Source: Roseibium limicola
GTDB taxonomy: Bacteria; Pseudomonadota; Alphaproteobacteria; Rhizobiales; Stappiaceae
NCBI RefSeq assembly: GCF_017313085.1
Contig: NZ_JAFLNF010000001.1
Location: forward strand, 800,888 to 864,887
Direction of reading: 5' to 3'
DNA length: 64,000 nucleotides
The position numbers were made by a program, and so were the translations under genes. The stretch's first letter is position 1. Each line of letters begins with the position of its first letter. The notes beneath the pieces were generated by a model. That model saw only the letters and a program-made list of their open reading frames with translations, was not told the DNA's origin and made no database searches. Of this stretch, positions 22,601 through 28,235 are shown one piece after another.

Positions 22601-24222
22601 TTCAGGCCTTCAATTTCAACCGGGTCCCCCAGAGGCGTTCCGGTGCCATGACATTCGATCAACCCAATCGTGCGTGGATCGCCTCCGGCCTGCCGGTGCG
22701 CATCAACAATCAGGCGGGCCTGCGCCCTGGGGTTGGGCGCCGTCAGGGACGTTGCGCCACCGCCATGATGTTCGGCAGATCCGGTGATCACCCCTAGGAT
22801 CGGATCTCCGTCCCGTTCGGCCAGATCAAGCCGTTTGAGCAGCACAGCGCCCACGCCATCAGCACGGGCGTAGCCATCCGCATCTTTGGAGAACGTCTTG
22901 CAGCGGCCCTCAGGCGTAATCATCCCGACCTTGGAGAACATGATGTGCTGCTTGGGCGACAACATCAGGTTGGAGCCTCCGGCAATCGCCATCTCGCAGC
23001 CTTCATGCCGGATGCTCATCACCGCACGATGGATCGCCACAAGGGAGCTGGAGCAGGCAGTATCAATCACCTCGCTCGGGCCATGAATATCCAGCAGGAA
23101 CGACAGCCGGTTGGGGCAGAAAGCATGACCGATACCGGTCAGTTGCTGCGCTTCCATGATCCCGGCCTGGTTGACCATGTTGGTATAATCAAGAAGGTTC
23201 AGGCCAACGAAAAGGCCGACCTTCCTGCCCGAAAGCGAGCCGGGCGCATATCCGCCTTTTTCAACCAGATGCCAGACGCACTCCATGAAGAGCCGGTGCT
23301 GCGGATCCATCAACTCGGCTTCACGCGGAGAGATGTTGAAGAAGGCGGCATCGAACATGTCGACATGCGGAACGAACCCGCCGTATTTCACATCCGTGAA
23401 TGCGCCTTTCTTGGGATCGCCATGAACCGCGCGCCAGTCCCAGCGGTCTGCCGGAATCTCTTCAATGCAATCATTGCCTGCCGCCAAATGAGCTTCAAAC
23501 GACTTCAGATCCGGGCTCTTGGGGAACATCCCTTCCATGGAAAGAATGGCGATGGGGGCTGCCGTCGGCACATCCGGTGCTTGTTGGAGCAATCCGCTTG
23601 TGACCGCTGAAACCTCAGCCATGTGAGCGGGATCTTTTGTGCCTTGCGCTGCAACCTTTCTGGATTGCTGCGCAGCGCGCTGATGCCTTGACAGCCAGGC
23701 GGTTTCCGGATCGGAGGTGACCGCGGGCTGTGTCGCCGGCGCGGTCTCCAGGCTCGCCGGTGCCTCGATGCCTTCGCTCAACACTTGCGTCTTGGCAGTT
23801 GACGCGTCCAGAGCTTCATAATGCGCTGTAATCGCCCCGCCATGACGCCCAAACAGGATCTCGCTCAAGTCATCTATGTTCTTGGCTTCAAAGAAGATTG
23901 TCGGGGCAACGGAAAGTGACAGATGCCTGGAAATCTGAACCATCACTTCGGTGATGGCGATGGAGTCGATACCGAGATTGGCAAGGTTTTCCTGCGGATC
24001 CAGCTGGTCTTGAGGCAGACGGAGGGCCGCAGCGGTGATTTTCCAGACGTCTTGAGCAAGCCGCTCCGCAATAGGAAATTCGGTCATGGTCTCACGGTGA
24101 TTGTCTGGGTCCGGCTTGTTCCGTACGTCCGCCGACAGGCGAGCACCGGCTCTCTCCATCAGTTCCTTGTCGAGAAGTCTTGCCATGCGGGCGCGCAGGT
24201 CGCTGGGGCCTCCCGAGGTCAT
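3544..24222 (-). CDS. sbnQ: Trans-AT PKS/NRPS, terminal assembly-line protein (PKS B; SbnQ/PedH-like)
   Basis: 6892 residues, no AT domain. Approximate order by active-site residue: ACP6 (Ser 86); module 7 KS-DH-KR-ACP (KS Cys 389); module 8 KS-DH-ACP (1849); module 9 KS-DH-ACP (2866); module 10 KS-KR-ACP (3877); module 11 KS0-ACP (5038); module 12 C-A-PCP-TE (C motif 5673, TE Ser about 6710). The start ATG overlaps the monooxygenase stop as ATGA. The N-terminal ACP completes the module whose KS ends PKS A. The TE at the C-terminus releases the product, so this is the last protein of the line. From memory, the terminal PKS/NRPS SbnQ of sesbanimide clusters has this kind of mixed architecture and resembles PedH of pederin. 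The symbol rests on that recollection plus context and has not been checked by alignment. Confidence 0.9.
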   Translation of the reverse strand: MTSGGPSDLRARMARLLDKELMERAGARLSADVRNKPDPDNHRETMTEFPIAERLAQDVWKITAAALRLPQDQLDPQENLANLGIDSIAITEVMVQISRHLSLSVAPTIFFEAKNIDDLSEILFGRHGGAITAHYEALDASTAKTQVLSEGIEAPASLETAPATQPAVTSDPETAWLSRHQRAAQQSRKVAAQGTKDPAHMAEVSAVTSGLLQQAPDVPTAAPIAILSMEGMFPKSPDLKSFEAHLAAGNDCIEEIPADRWDWRAVHGDPKKGAFTDVKYGGFVPHVDMFDAAFFNISPREAELMDPQHRLFMECVWHLVEKGGYAPGSLSGRKVGLFVGLNLLDYTNMVNQAGIMEAQQLTGIGHAFCPNRLSFLLDIHGPSEVIDTACSSSLVAIHRAVMSIRHEGCEMAIAGGSNLMLSPKQHIMFSKVGMITPEGRCKTFSKDADGYARADGVGAVLLKRLDLAERDGDPILGVITGSAEHHGGGATSLTAPNPRAQARLIVDAHRQAGGDPRTIGLIECHGTGTPLGDPVEIEGLKLAFEELYQDHKLDQPAEPLIGLGSVKSNIGHAETAAGVAGLIKVLLSLKAATRFQTLHCADPNPLLDLDESPFHLLQAATAWPQPVVDGIEQPRRAGLSSFGAGGTNVHLVVEEYRQAGTNRPSPGPTPMVVPVSAKSDAALQETIALLLEAVRAEHLPNIACTLQIGRDAMRVRVAFVAETTAELVAKMQAFLAGDQKIASQGQAPAGRREKRDALDPTGSSAQSLAEHWVVGGDVDWSKLYGPNKPHRIALPGYAFQRKRFWLPDDAVAAVVPAPTLQPVRQGNGCYAITFTGQEHFLADHKVAGKATLPGVAYLEIARKAAEGEGFLQPRLQQVVWMAPLIVEETLCVHCDVISGLQGTARVEISTQTADGERLLHAQMRVSSGVESQVQNRDLAALRNAAKRQIGMRDIYAAFDTMGLDYGGSHRVLKELFLLPGVTGETEILARLELPDHLISSLGAFDLHPSLLDGALQAAIGLTLDEKASGPETAALPFAIESVDVSGACEAVMWAHVRPQAEGVSASKLRKMDIDVVAGDGSVRASLKGFSTRTLAEPVENEVLRFYPVWHPLEIAPIAGDDRRKIVLLAAAQTDPEQLQRDLDGWDCRALDDNRGQSGSQRYSNLARQVMAIAQKELKGSPLLLQLVFENDDRDQPLSGLAGMLRSIAKEHPKISGQIVCLKDAFAATEVAHALRQAAKAPSGAVLQVRAEGLSMELWQETAAARAPSQMPWVSDGVYLITGGAGKLGRLLAGDILKQVPNATMVLAGRRAPGSDLAQWIERHRNLKHLCLDLSDDAAVSRAVSDIRRAHGKIDGVIHAAGALQDGAFASKTPAQLAAVLAPKVSGVVALDKALGKDPLDFFVLFSSISGAVGNAGQADYAAANSFLDGFAAERERRREEGHCQGKTVSIAWPLWRDGGMGLDEDQQKLMQKTTGLVPMETRAGLEALYAAVSGDASRMLIAVGNAAKIRSFINVSLPRVRVANRPNNPAVAAITETAVQTSPVNAADLYRHVLVRLFEETGAQLKVPSDELDPDVELTEYGFDSIGFTQFANHLNDRFDLDLTPTLFFEFPTLDGLARYLSEEQTEHMAKALGVVPQAATPATDTALPLKTSKHAAEISGSVATDGVQISDASSVRQDEAVAIIGMSCQFPGAPDADAFWDVLKEGRDCIGEIPAERWNWRDYWGDPLSEPGRGNVKWGGFIEGMAEFDASFFGISAPEARMMDPQQRLLLTQAWRVMEDAGYAPSSLGGSRTGVFIGTADTGYSRLISDAGTEIEGYSMTGLAPSLGPNRISYYYDFHGPSVAVETACSSALIAVHRAVEAIRSGHCRAAIAGGINALLLPEAFVGFSKAGMLSPGGKCKSFSADADGYARGEGVGLVFLKPLAEAERDGDRVLAVIRASAENHGGHAASLTAPNPKAQADLLRTAYAQAGFDPRSVTYLEAHGTGTPLGDPIEVEALKAAFADLARDAEMAFGPAPEQVCTLGSVKSNIGHLELAAGAAGLIKVLLQIRHGEIARSLHCDVLNPYLKLKDSPFRVAQSGQTWDRPTDGDGATLPRRAGVSSFGFGGSNAHIVVEEYVPAQPYTPPATLMAGPELIVLSAKSEAQLKEAAAQLATVLASSETELALSDIAHTLQLARDPMEFRLGFLAETHDQLRERLRSFADGKPAATLHIGRVASNRKTITVLETDNPLREAAAGLASRGRADDLLALWVGGFGVDWKSVRRNLSGKRIALPGYPFAKTSFWVGQKAGAAPRTPDKSSHHFHTTVFGTESFLRDHLVLGDKVLPGVMCFELLSAALSLAEGHSEAFELIGHGWTEALRVENGPVNIEVTFQIGHGDDRQYRIAASGVGGAMQLAQGVARPLQVNDVPRVELDRARQMARNEVATATLYRRFADMGLQYGPAQQSISGLWQGTDRVVARLTLPEAADRDLALNPAILDGALQAVLALQDDIAGSLALPFSVRRVQVFGKTVGDMWAVLVAGDSGISVDICDEQGWVKVRLEDFTARNVEAHSSGIASGQSQALSAVDRTAKTLELVTDIAAQTLEVEPSELDVEAELGDFGFDSITMTAFSSRINAGLGLALTPADFFEFSSLSRLADHIADDLTDEQLGVTTASAHPFVGKTTVAASRSAERVWTESPASGEQLENRAPGNDDPIVIVGYSGAFPLARDLDAFWANLIAGRDCISRIPEDRWNWRAIDGDPKQHSGKTNIHWGGFNEGVFEFDPLFFNISPREAKLMDPQQRLMLLHAWKAIEDAGHSPKSLAGQKVGVFVGTSSSGYDGAFGDDTGSEGYVATGSVASVGPNRISYFLDLHGPSEPVETACSSSLVALHRAIQAIEAGDCDMALVGGVNTILTPDAHINFAKAGMLSPDGRCKTFSDKANGYVRGEGAGMLFLRRRSDAVKDGDPILANVLATAINHGGHANSLTAPNTQAQADLLIAAYKKAGIDPRTIGYIEVHGTGTALGDPVEINALKSALANLPETTIEFAGQGIGLGSVKTNIGHLELAAGVAGIIKVLMQLQHKQLAPSLHCEKINPYIDLNGTPFRIVRNAQTWEPVRDSRGSIVPLRAGVSSFGFGGVNAHAVLEEHQPNSGDTPASTKMPSVGPLLYPLSARDATRLRDVAGNLVAFLEDAAAGSIDPEDLAFTLQVGRAPLNERLAIVAGSVEEFAERLRTFLVQGSGTGSASGIWQGRVAPGREGQKDNETSASLADLARRWVIGGQVAWGKLTAGPHKRLRLPTYPFARDVYRVGPGLAEKTASERPSDASANNCFQTVLDADAFYLRDHRIHGERILPGAMSLALACEAGLEKTSKANPVLRFSNLTWRTPVELDAGKMRVQIPLMQIAEEAWSLSLMSGDEAQTEHMRCELRTEEPASEQPQILLDDLQQDCQTEHDPDWLYASYSVLGIEYGPAFRAIRQVTSGVQGVLAKLQLPQAAVRENHSYGLHPSLMDAAFHAALVLFSEDDESVLALPYGIENIVVFGETVETMWAHLRARPSGSGLRKLDIDLADETGKVLVRIEGFSLRLLKQQGPASDRSRSITSAPKTPDKAAVERYFVTLVARETEIEASVISLAAPLEDYGIDSILITRMTDELERDFGTLPKTLFFEHQTLGSLIDHFSAHHADALTSLLGSGTEGSSPALPAAVRVPQKTERAAMNEPIAIIGLAGRYPGGRTLDEFWQNLANGADSISEIPGDRWDHSLYFDPERKPGKTTSKWGGFVDGHDRFDPLFFNIAPREAQFMDPQERLFLQCAWEVLEDSGYTRSNVAPSAADGLSGGDVGVFAGVMWEEYQLYGPERSAQGQSLSITGNPASIANRVSYFLNFHGPSIAVDSMCSSSLTAIHLACESLRAGGCSVALAGGVNLTPHPNKYVALSQSRFLSSTGRCESFGEGGDGYVPAEGVGAVLLKPLSQAEADGDRIYGVILGSALNHGGKTNGYTVPNPAAQASVIEKAIRHAGVQPHDISYIEAHGTGTSLGDPIEIAALKSVFAHGPQTERRCSIGSVKSNIGHAESAAGIVGLTKVLLQMKHGRLVPSLHSGTTNPNIDFEATPFKVQQQLEPWAREERSGQSSQRIAGLSSFGAGGSNAHFILGEYEGTSSAALPPRTEIFPFSARSAEQLQAVLRNVHQALLGLDAAQLPSVAHTLQQGREAFEERLAIIADGRLDLIAKLERVLAEQTGVSGVFKGTAPHKRPLANLAGPLGTIADAWVQGASVDWAALRKGPKPQPVSLPTYPFAEDYCWLPEMDAQPTSTPPAKASDIQLPLILTPVWQDKPIMTPDPVTAGQRTVVLCGCLSRNGHLAGQLSASGVDVVRLTAPDETVDKQYAYYAVRLLDLLKQPAAQPSQSRTFQVVVSGQGDDALLEGLGGLLRCAALEQGELSCQIIVAEGTQDALADKIAQDAMHARDEQTVLYRDNHRHIRRWQELVTRRPATASQWSDNGVYLLTGGAGGLGLHVARAIAEAAHHPKLWLSGRSALKAETHDLLVELEGLGATVRYRQVDVTNLAAVSDLLDEIETADGALNGVIHGAGLTRDGLIQTKTEQTLREVLAPKVTGVCVLDEALGNRRLDFLLLFASAAGALGNPGQSDYAAANAFLDRFAVERNTRLQAGRCGGTTIAVDWPYWRDGGMEMDARTISMMERQAGVRPLDTGPGLAALNTILARRDPQVLVLEGDHQRLREMVQPVSPLPISKPAVTQQASDLVKRSELQSASGHREEILAKIKVCFSRCLGVPVTQLTTDDTIDRFGVDSVSALEVIEALEEFFGSLPQTILFEVQTLGGLADELIERGAAAAAVSPEAPDSPTNAAMTQISAPETITPQPSGGSVGDIAIIAAAGRFPGADTIEDFADVLKQGRDCITEIPAERAELMPRFSPRKGEPDSSYCKWGGFLSDVDRFDAEFFGYAPKAADLADPQERLFLETTWHLLERAGHTRKHLAKHYGKRIGVFAGAMYQQYSGVTDDEGTRKQLALTSYSSVVNRVSFFFDLQGPSVAVDSMCSSGLQAVHQACQSLKSGECKLAIAGGVNLTLHPAKYEVLSRAGLVGSHPDSRAFSGGDGYLPAEAVGAVLLKPLADALKDGDQILGVIKGSLANHGGHSAGYGVPNVDAQVGLLEEAFAASGIDPATIGYVEAAATGSRIGDAIELRALTKVYADQTKRQTLPSIGSVKTQIGHAEAASGLAQLIKVLLQFEHQELFPSTGFGSAATLGLFHGTPFRPQAHLAPWRVQEVAGQMIPRRAAISSFGAGGSNVHLILEEGPVAPQTERHSEEARPRQFPVSARTPEQLLLLRERLAAYVRSAEPLSMAALSRTLRTGREPFACALMIVASTREELLVKLEDNDLLADQSCIAADWADEDDGSGAMLILPEYPFARERHWLPQSSDGKPTLPSPHAVKDLSEQVVDGQPGPVDAGETLPFIKGLLAGELGCRPDEFDVDASLANLGLESMGHMRLAYAIEEKFGLSLSEQPFDAQTTLQSLAAFIDISVDQPCRPEEVVVERQCPSGEFRAPMSETQKGLWVLQSLYPEDSTYNVPLAFKCQALDNIALQKAADWLIGAYPILGAQVVDDGEEPVLSSGLGCSALETVALPKEVEAREFVSQRVQMPFDLSTNVFRIERFFGGSLAPNESIVVLTAHHLVIDGVSSAVISRKFWDAYRHYADSAAVPTSPAGADYADFVAWETSFIRSEDGQAQKQYWLEKLSGYTRDLRIADASAVGADKLPHGQTAEHKLSSSVSVRVLEAARTLGISPAAFYLTVFSVLLYRYSGDEDLVIGVPTLRRPAGRFAETVGYCANMIAMRIGVDPEKTFNEFCRSIATDFADGLKQSDFPFAAIAREIGGTETGAVPYQVTFAYQNFAQGNDEPAVFSEGKVVLIPEIRQVGGEDLGLEVQHNSEGSLLIATYDSNRYSREFIRRLFGHFNQLLEGALEQSEMPLSKLPLLTKAEAERAMNYWNTSGRGEEAGPAVHELIFANARKMGSSLAVADGQKNLSYKALAARCKKIALVLNKAHVQPGDRVGVVLGRETDGIATMLAVLSMGAVWVPIDTDYPDERIGYILKDAGCTTVVSSGQLAKRLEGLASTSTKIIDLEKNQSGLLDRFAGHPKRAVLSTDPAYIIYTSGSTGAPKGVVVSHGALSGHVRVISTEYGLSISDVVLQFAPTAVDTAIEQILPVLVTGGRLVLRPTELLSADGFLKFLRDAAITVADLPPVYLYEVLRSWTRSRTDLSELDLRLMIVGGEVLTPELAKEWHTSGLSRIRLVNAYGPTEATITALVHTVKPLDLAPSVSRGQTIPIGRPLPGTEVYILDPDGNIVPDGIVGELHLGGDRLAIGYHERRDVTAEKFRDHKIGHKTVRLYGTGDLACYLYNSGGVIAFRGRVDDQVKIRGHRVELAEIEAAVQAGGVAEAAVVGKRKRSGEIALTAYVGEPELSYDEDRLRQHLAARLPEHMMPSNWVRLDNLPKTASGKIDRKSLSASKAPAPQLRTQGPAPRDQHEQDVLVLWREVLDLAAEEHLAIDSDFADAGGHSLLTIRLLNGLKESFNCSLSVRDLAHARTITAQAQLLRARGAVASGRQRVSLASGNASSSLVVSLSQTAPEVGGANARPICLFHPVSGMLGCYQEMVEVLSAHRSVLGLRAMGLEAEEDISARSIDDLAEAYCGQIRVAQPQGPYTLCGWSFGGVVAYEVACKLISLGAEVASLVLIDSFTPADVRRAENTSGRSEAALIEDCKSAFLRDLFGVDVALLPGEDVVEKAMILPQLDVMLPGIQSGELNRLYRVFEEHFRAFHRHRLRPSDVPLTLVRATESLSAGHVAGWGVVTSGAVEEIHVAGDHYSLLRHPALGSWLSQAFDQGRDGDSC
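7660..9625 (-). other. Module 11 of PKS B: non-elongating KS0-ACP
   Basis: The KS keeps the active-site Cys (DSMCSSGL), but the usual EAHGTGT motif reads EAAATGS (about 8686-8712), so the decarboxylation His is Ala. The NIGH-type His motif is present as TQIGH. Loss of the HGTGT His is the usual mark of a non-elongating KS that only passes the chain on. The ACP follows (LGLESMG). Its place before the NRPS C domain fits a transfer module. Confidence 0.85.
9725..13120 (-). other. Module 10 of PKS B: KS-KR-ACP
   Basis: KS with DSMCSSSL and EAHGTGT. KR with GGAGGLG, a TRDG motif (the diagnostic third Asp of LxD is present, suggesting B-type reduction) and QSDYAAAN. ACP with RFGVDSV. Predicted to leave a beta-hydroxyl. 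Confidence 0.85.
13210..16135 (-). other. Module 9 of PKS B: KS-DH-ACP
   Basis: KS with ETACSSSL and EVHGTGT. DH with HRIHGERILP (intact HxxxGxxxxP), but the second motif LHPSLMDAAFH has His in place of the usual Gln. There is no KR in the module, so the DH has no obvious in-module substrate. ACP with DYGIDSI. Confidence 0.82.
16270..19180 (-). other. Module 8 of PKS B: KS-DH-ACP
   Basis: KS with ETACSSAL and EAHGTGT. DH with HLVLGDKVLP (catalytic His present) and LNPAILDGALQ, where Asn replaces the His of HPxLLD but the catalytic Asp and Gln remain. There is no KR. ACP with DFGFDSI. Confidence 0.82.
19355..23565 (-). other. Module 7 of PKS B: KS-DH-KR-ACP
   Basis: KS with DTACSSSL and ECHGTGT. 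DH with HKVAGKATLP and LHPSLLDGALQ, both intact. KR with GGAGKLG, LQDG and QADYAAAN. ACP with EYGFDSI. Predicted to form an alkene. Confidence 0.87.
23845..24075 (-). other. ACP6, N-terminal carrier of PKS B
   Basis: The phosphopantetheine site is NLGIDSIAI. It precedes the first KS of the protein, so it belongs to the module begun by KS6 at the end of PKS A. The monooxygenase gene lies between the two halves. Confidence 0.85.
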
Positions 24223-25553
24223 TCGGCCGGTTCCTCTTCTTTCGCAGGCATTCCCTCAGCCAGCATGTCCCGATATCGGCGCATATGGCTGAGCAACTTC
24301 CACAGATCCGCCTCCCACTGGTGCCGGTAGGAGTCGATGAAGTAGGTTTGGCCAAGATCCGGCGTATCGGACTTTTTGGCTGCCAGAAAACGCTTCAGCC
24401 CCGACGTTTTGCCAAAATAGGCCCTCGCATAGTTCAGGACGAAAAGGCCCTGTGTCTTCAAGCCATCGCCCAAGCCACCGGCAGCGTTGATAAACCCCAT
24501 GAAGAGGATGTTATCGAGGTTGCGCGGCGTTGAGTGCAGGAAGAGGTCGGGAATGTCGCCTTTCCACTCAAGAGCCTGCTTGTCGAGGAATGGAAAATCG
24601 CGCCGGTATCCGGTCGCGTAGAGGATCGTATCCACGCCTTCCGAACTGCCGTCTGTGAAGTGAACAGTGTTCCCATCGAAGCGCTCGATATCGGGCTTGG
24701 GCGTGATGTCGCCATGACCGATGTGATAGAGCAGCAGTGAGTTCATCACCGGATGGGCACCATCCAGCGGATAATCCGGACGCGGCAGGCCGTAGTCCGC
24801 GCCATCGTATCCCGCCAGCCGGAAAACCTCGGTGATATAGGCAAGCGTTTCTTCCTTGCTGTCGAACTTGTTACCAAGCTCCATCATCCATTGCGGTGTG
24901 GGTTTTCCATCGATGAACTTCGGCTGATAGTAATAACCGCGCCGTGTGCTGTGCAGGACGGTTTCCGCGGTGCGGATCGCATCGACAGCGATGTCGCAGC
25001 CAGAATTTCCGCCACCCACGACGAGGACCCTCTGACCTTCAAGCTGTTCGGCTGACTTGTAGTCGTTTGCATGCATCACCTTGCCCGCAAACTGCCCCGG
25101 GCAGCCCGGTTCGGGAAAGCGTGGCACCCGCTGCAGGCCGTTGCACACGATGACCATGGGATAGAACGCATCATGCCCCTGGCTGGTCCGGAGGCGCCAT
25201 CCATCCCCTTCAGGTTTCAGATCTTCAACTTTCGAGTTGAAATGCGTCCGCTCATAAAGCCCGAAAGCTTTTGCGTAAGATCGGATGTAGGCCAGCATCT
25301 GCCGATGGTTGGGATAGGGCGGATACGCCTCCGGCATCGGAAAGTCGGGGACCTGTGTGTTGAACTTTGGCGATATCAGATGCAGGGACTTATAAGCGCG
25401 GCCGCAGGCTGCCTCAGCGTTCCAGACACCACCAAAGTCAGCTTCAGCCTCGAAGAGTTTGACCGAAATGCCACCGTCGATCAATTCTCGGGCGACACCA
25501 ATACCGGTAGGTCCGCCACCGATGATGGCGACAGTCTTCTGAGTGCCGCTCAT
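24219..25553 (-). CDS. Flavin-dependent monooxygenase, PKS-associated (PedG/OocK-type, Baeyer-Villiger candidate)
   Basis: 444 residues from the ATG at 25553 (MSGTQKTVAIIGGG). That ATG overlaps the PKS A stop as ATGA; an upstream in-frame start would add 28 residues inside the PKS reading frame and is unlikely. It has an FAD Rossmann motif GGGPTGIG at the N-terminus, the FMO signature FAGKVMHANDY (FxGxxxHxxxY) and an NADPH Rossmann motif VVGGGNSGCD. Its stop overlaps the PKS B start, so it is translated between the two synthases. Relatives placed between trans-AT PKS genes insert oxygen into the growing chain (ester formation, sometimes followed by cleavage). The position next to a split KS-DH*/ACP module supports that role here. 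It could instead hydroxylate. Confidence 0.88.
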   Translation of the reverse strand: MSGTQKTVAIIGGGPTGIGVARELIDGGISVKLFEAEADFGGVWNAEAACGRAYKSLHLISPKFNTQVPDFPMPEAYPPYPNHRQMLAYIRSYAKAFGLYERTHFNSKVEDLKPEGDGWRLRTSQGHDAFYPMVIVCNGLQRVPRFPEPGCPGQFAGKVMHANDYKSAEQLEGQRVLVVGGGNSGCDIAVDAIRTAETVLHSTRRGYYYQPKFIDGKPTPQWMMELGNKFDSKEETLAYITEVFRLAGYDGADYGLPRPDYPLDGAHPVMNSLLLYHIGHGDITPKPDIERFDGNTVHFTDGSSEGVDTILYATGYRRDFPFLDKQALEWKGDIPDLFLHSTPRNLDNILFMGFINAAGGLGDGLKTQGLFVLNYARAYFGKTSGLKRFLAAKKSDTPDLGQTYFIDSYRHQWEADLWKLLSHMRRYRDMLAEGMPAKEEEPAE

Positions 25554-28235
25554 GCTTGAGCCCCTTCGCTTGTGGTGAACACGATGTCCCGGATTTGCTG
25601 TTGCTTGGTCAAGCGAAGGCCTTCCAACCTGAGGCATTCCAGCCCGTCTGAATTGAAGAGTTCAATCTTTGCACCACGCACGCCATCAGCACTGCAGTCG
25701 CCCGATATCCGCAACAGCGAATTTTGACTGACAGGCGCAAAACTTTGAAGTGTCTCAAGACTGAGCGGGAAAGCCAGCGCGTTTTCGTCTCCCGCGTCAG
25801 CTCTCCATCCGGCCATCCGGAAGGTCACCAATCGCCAGACCGCATCCAGAACGAAGGGATCGAACACCATGCCCTGCCGGTCTGTCTCCGTGCCTCGCGG
25901 CAGCGCGAGCCGCCCAAGCAAAACTTCGCCATCGCGGTAGACCCTATCGACCTGAGCAGCCTCAGGAACAGGTTGCCCGGAATAAACCGCGCAATGACCG
26001 GAAAAGGCCTCAAATGTCGAGGTAATATCCACTCCAGTTGGCGTGCCTGAGAAGCCTTCATATCGGCTTCGGTTGGCCTCCGCCACAGAAGGCCCGACCG
26101 AACCCAGATGACAGGGGGAGGCGTCGGCACCGTCAATCTCCAGCCGGTACAGCATTCCTTCCGGATCAGACATGACGCTGACCTGCAGGTTGCGTGGTTT
26201 GCCATTGATTGCGACCGGCCGTCCCCAGAGCAGGTGTTCAAGGGACCGTATCGGTGTGCCGGTAAGCCGCTCCATTGCGGACCGCGCCACCTCCGGCAAC
26301 AGCAACGCCGTGATCAGACGCTCCTCCCCACTGGTGTGCGTGGTGAGATAGGGCTCGTTTCCAGTCAACCGAATTGCAAGGTTCCCGATCTCCCCCGCTT
26401 CAGGGAGAGACGCCAGCATCGGATGAGCAGTGGTGTCAGGCGTGGGCGTTGAAGCAGTTTGCGCCCTCTCAGAAGGCTCTATCCAATACAGCGTCTTCTC
26501 AAAAGGATAGGCCGGGATGTGGATGCGAGGTGCATTCGAGACAGGCCAGTCGATGCTCAGACCCTTTGTCCAAAGCTCTGCTGCCTTGGTCAACTGCTCT
26601 GGCCTGCCGGAGTGCAGCCACTTCTCGACAAGAGCTCTGGCATCTTCATCCGTCTCGAAAACCGCAACCGTATCAGGTTCGCCGGGTGAGCGATGAACGT
26701 CTGCAAGCGCAACATCCGCTTCGATGGCAGCCAGTTTCCGCAACAGTTCGTCACGACTTCTGAAGACAAAAGCCAGGCGTTCGTTGAAAGTCGTCCGACC
26801 GTTCTGCAGCGTGGTTGCCAGCGCAGCGAGGTCAAGATCCTGGTTGGAGGCAACGAACCTCTCCATCTCGGACGCGTAGGCGCTTAGGCGGTCCTTGTTT
26901 CGTGCAGACAAGACAAACATCAACGGCTCGGCGGTTTTCGCAACTGCGGGAGCGTTTCGATACTCCTCCAGCACCACATGCGCGTTGGTGCCACTGAACC
27001 CGAACGAACTCACGCCAGCGCGACGAGGAGCATGCCCCCCCTGCGCCCACGGCTTCAGATCCCGGCTAACGACAAACGGCGTCTTGTCGAATGGAATATG
27101 GCTGTTGAGGTTTTCCAGGTTGATTGACGGCGGAATTTCCCGGTTCTCCAAAGCCAGCTGTGCCTTCAGAACCCCGGCGATCCCGGCGGACGCCAGCAGA
27201 TGCCCGATATTGCTCTTGACCGATCCAAGGGCGCAGCTTGTCTCGGTCGGCACATCAGCAAAGGCATCGGTCAGGCCTTCTACTTCTATCGGGTCACCGA
27301 GTGGTGTGCCCGTGCCATGACATTCGATTAGGCCGATGCTGGCAGGATCGATCTCGAACCGATCGTAGACACCTTTCAGCAACGCGGTTTGCGCCTTTGG
27401 ATTGGGCGCCGTGATGCCATTCGTCCGGCCATCCTGATTGGTTCCCCACCCCCTGATGACAGCATGGATCGGGTCGCCATCGCGCTCGGCATCGGACAAT
27501 CGTTTCAACAGAACCGCGCCAACACCTTCTCCGGGCACGAAACCATTGGCTCTCTCATCGAAAGAGAAACAGCGTCCATCCGCCGACAACATGCTGACCT
27601 TGGCTGTGTCGATGAACATGTTCGGGCCGACCAGAACACAGACGCCACCAGCCAGAGCCATGTCACATGTGTGGTTGATCAGGCTTTCGCAGGCTTGCGC
27701 CAGAGCAACGAGAGAACTGGAGCACGCCGTATCGATGGACAGGCTCGGGCCCCGTAAATCCAGCAGATAGGAAATCCGGGACGCAAGAATTGAACCGGAA
27801 TTGCCCAGAAGGCTGTAGGTATTGCGTTCTTCGACTAGATCCTGATAGCCGCTCGGGCCGGATGAAACATAGACACCACAACGGCTCCCTGCGAGCTGTG
27901 AGGGATCAAGTCCGGCATCTTCAATCGTATGCCAGGCTGTTTCCAGAAACAGCCTCTGTTGCGGATCCATCAGCTCGGCTTCGCGCGGTGTGATGTTGAA
28001 GAACCGCGCATCAAAGGCGCCAGCCGCCTCAAGCGCCCCCATCCACTTGCAATAGGTTTTGCCCGGCGCTTGCGGATCGGGATCATAGTGATCCTCGATC
28101 TTCCATCGCGATGCAGGCACTTCCTCGATGCAATCCCTGCCAGAGCGAATATTGCTCCAGTATTCGGCAAGCGTATTTGCCTTCGGAAACTGACCAGCAG
28201 ACCCGATGATGGCAATCGGTTCGTTTGCCGTTTGT
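25550..28235 (-). other. Module 6 of PKS A: KS plus degenerate DH-like domain, no ACP
   Basis: The KS is intact (DTACSSSL, ECHGTGT, NIGH). After about residue 6670 the chain has DH-like length and spacing. However, the first DH motif region reads YLTTHTSGEERLITALLLPE, without HxxxGxxxxP, and no HPxLLDxxxQ is evident (FDPFVLDAVW at that place). The protein then ends. Degenerate DH-like regions are typical of oxygenase-associated modules in trans-AT systems. Confidence 0.78.

Noticed and set aside
25554..25637. Longer N-terminus for the flavin monooxygenase
   Set aside because: The extra 28 residues lie inside the PKS A reading frame and precede the FAD motif without adding any feature. The ATGA-overlap start is natural.
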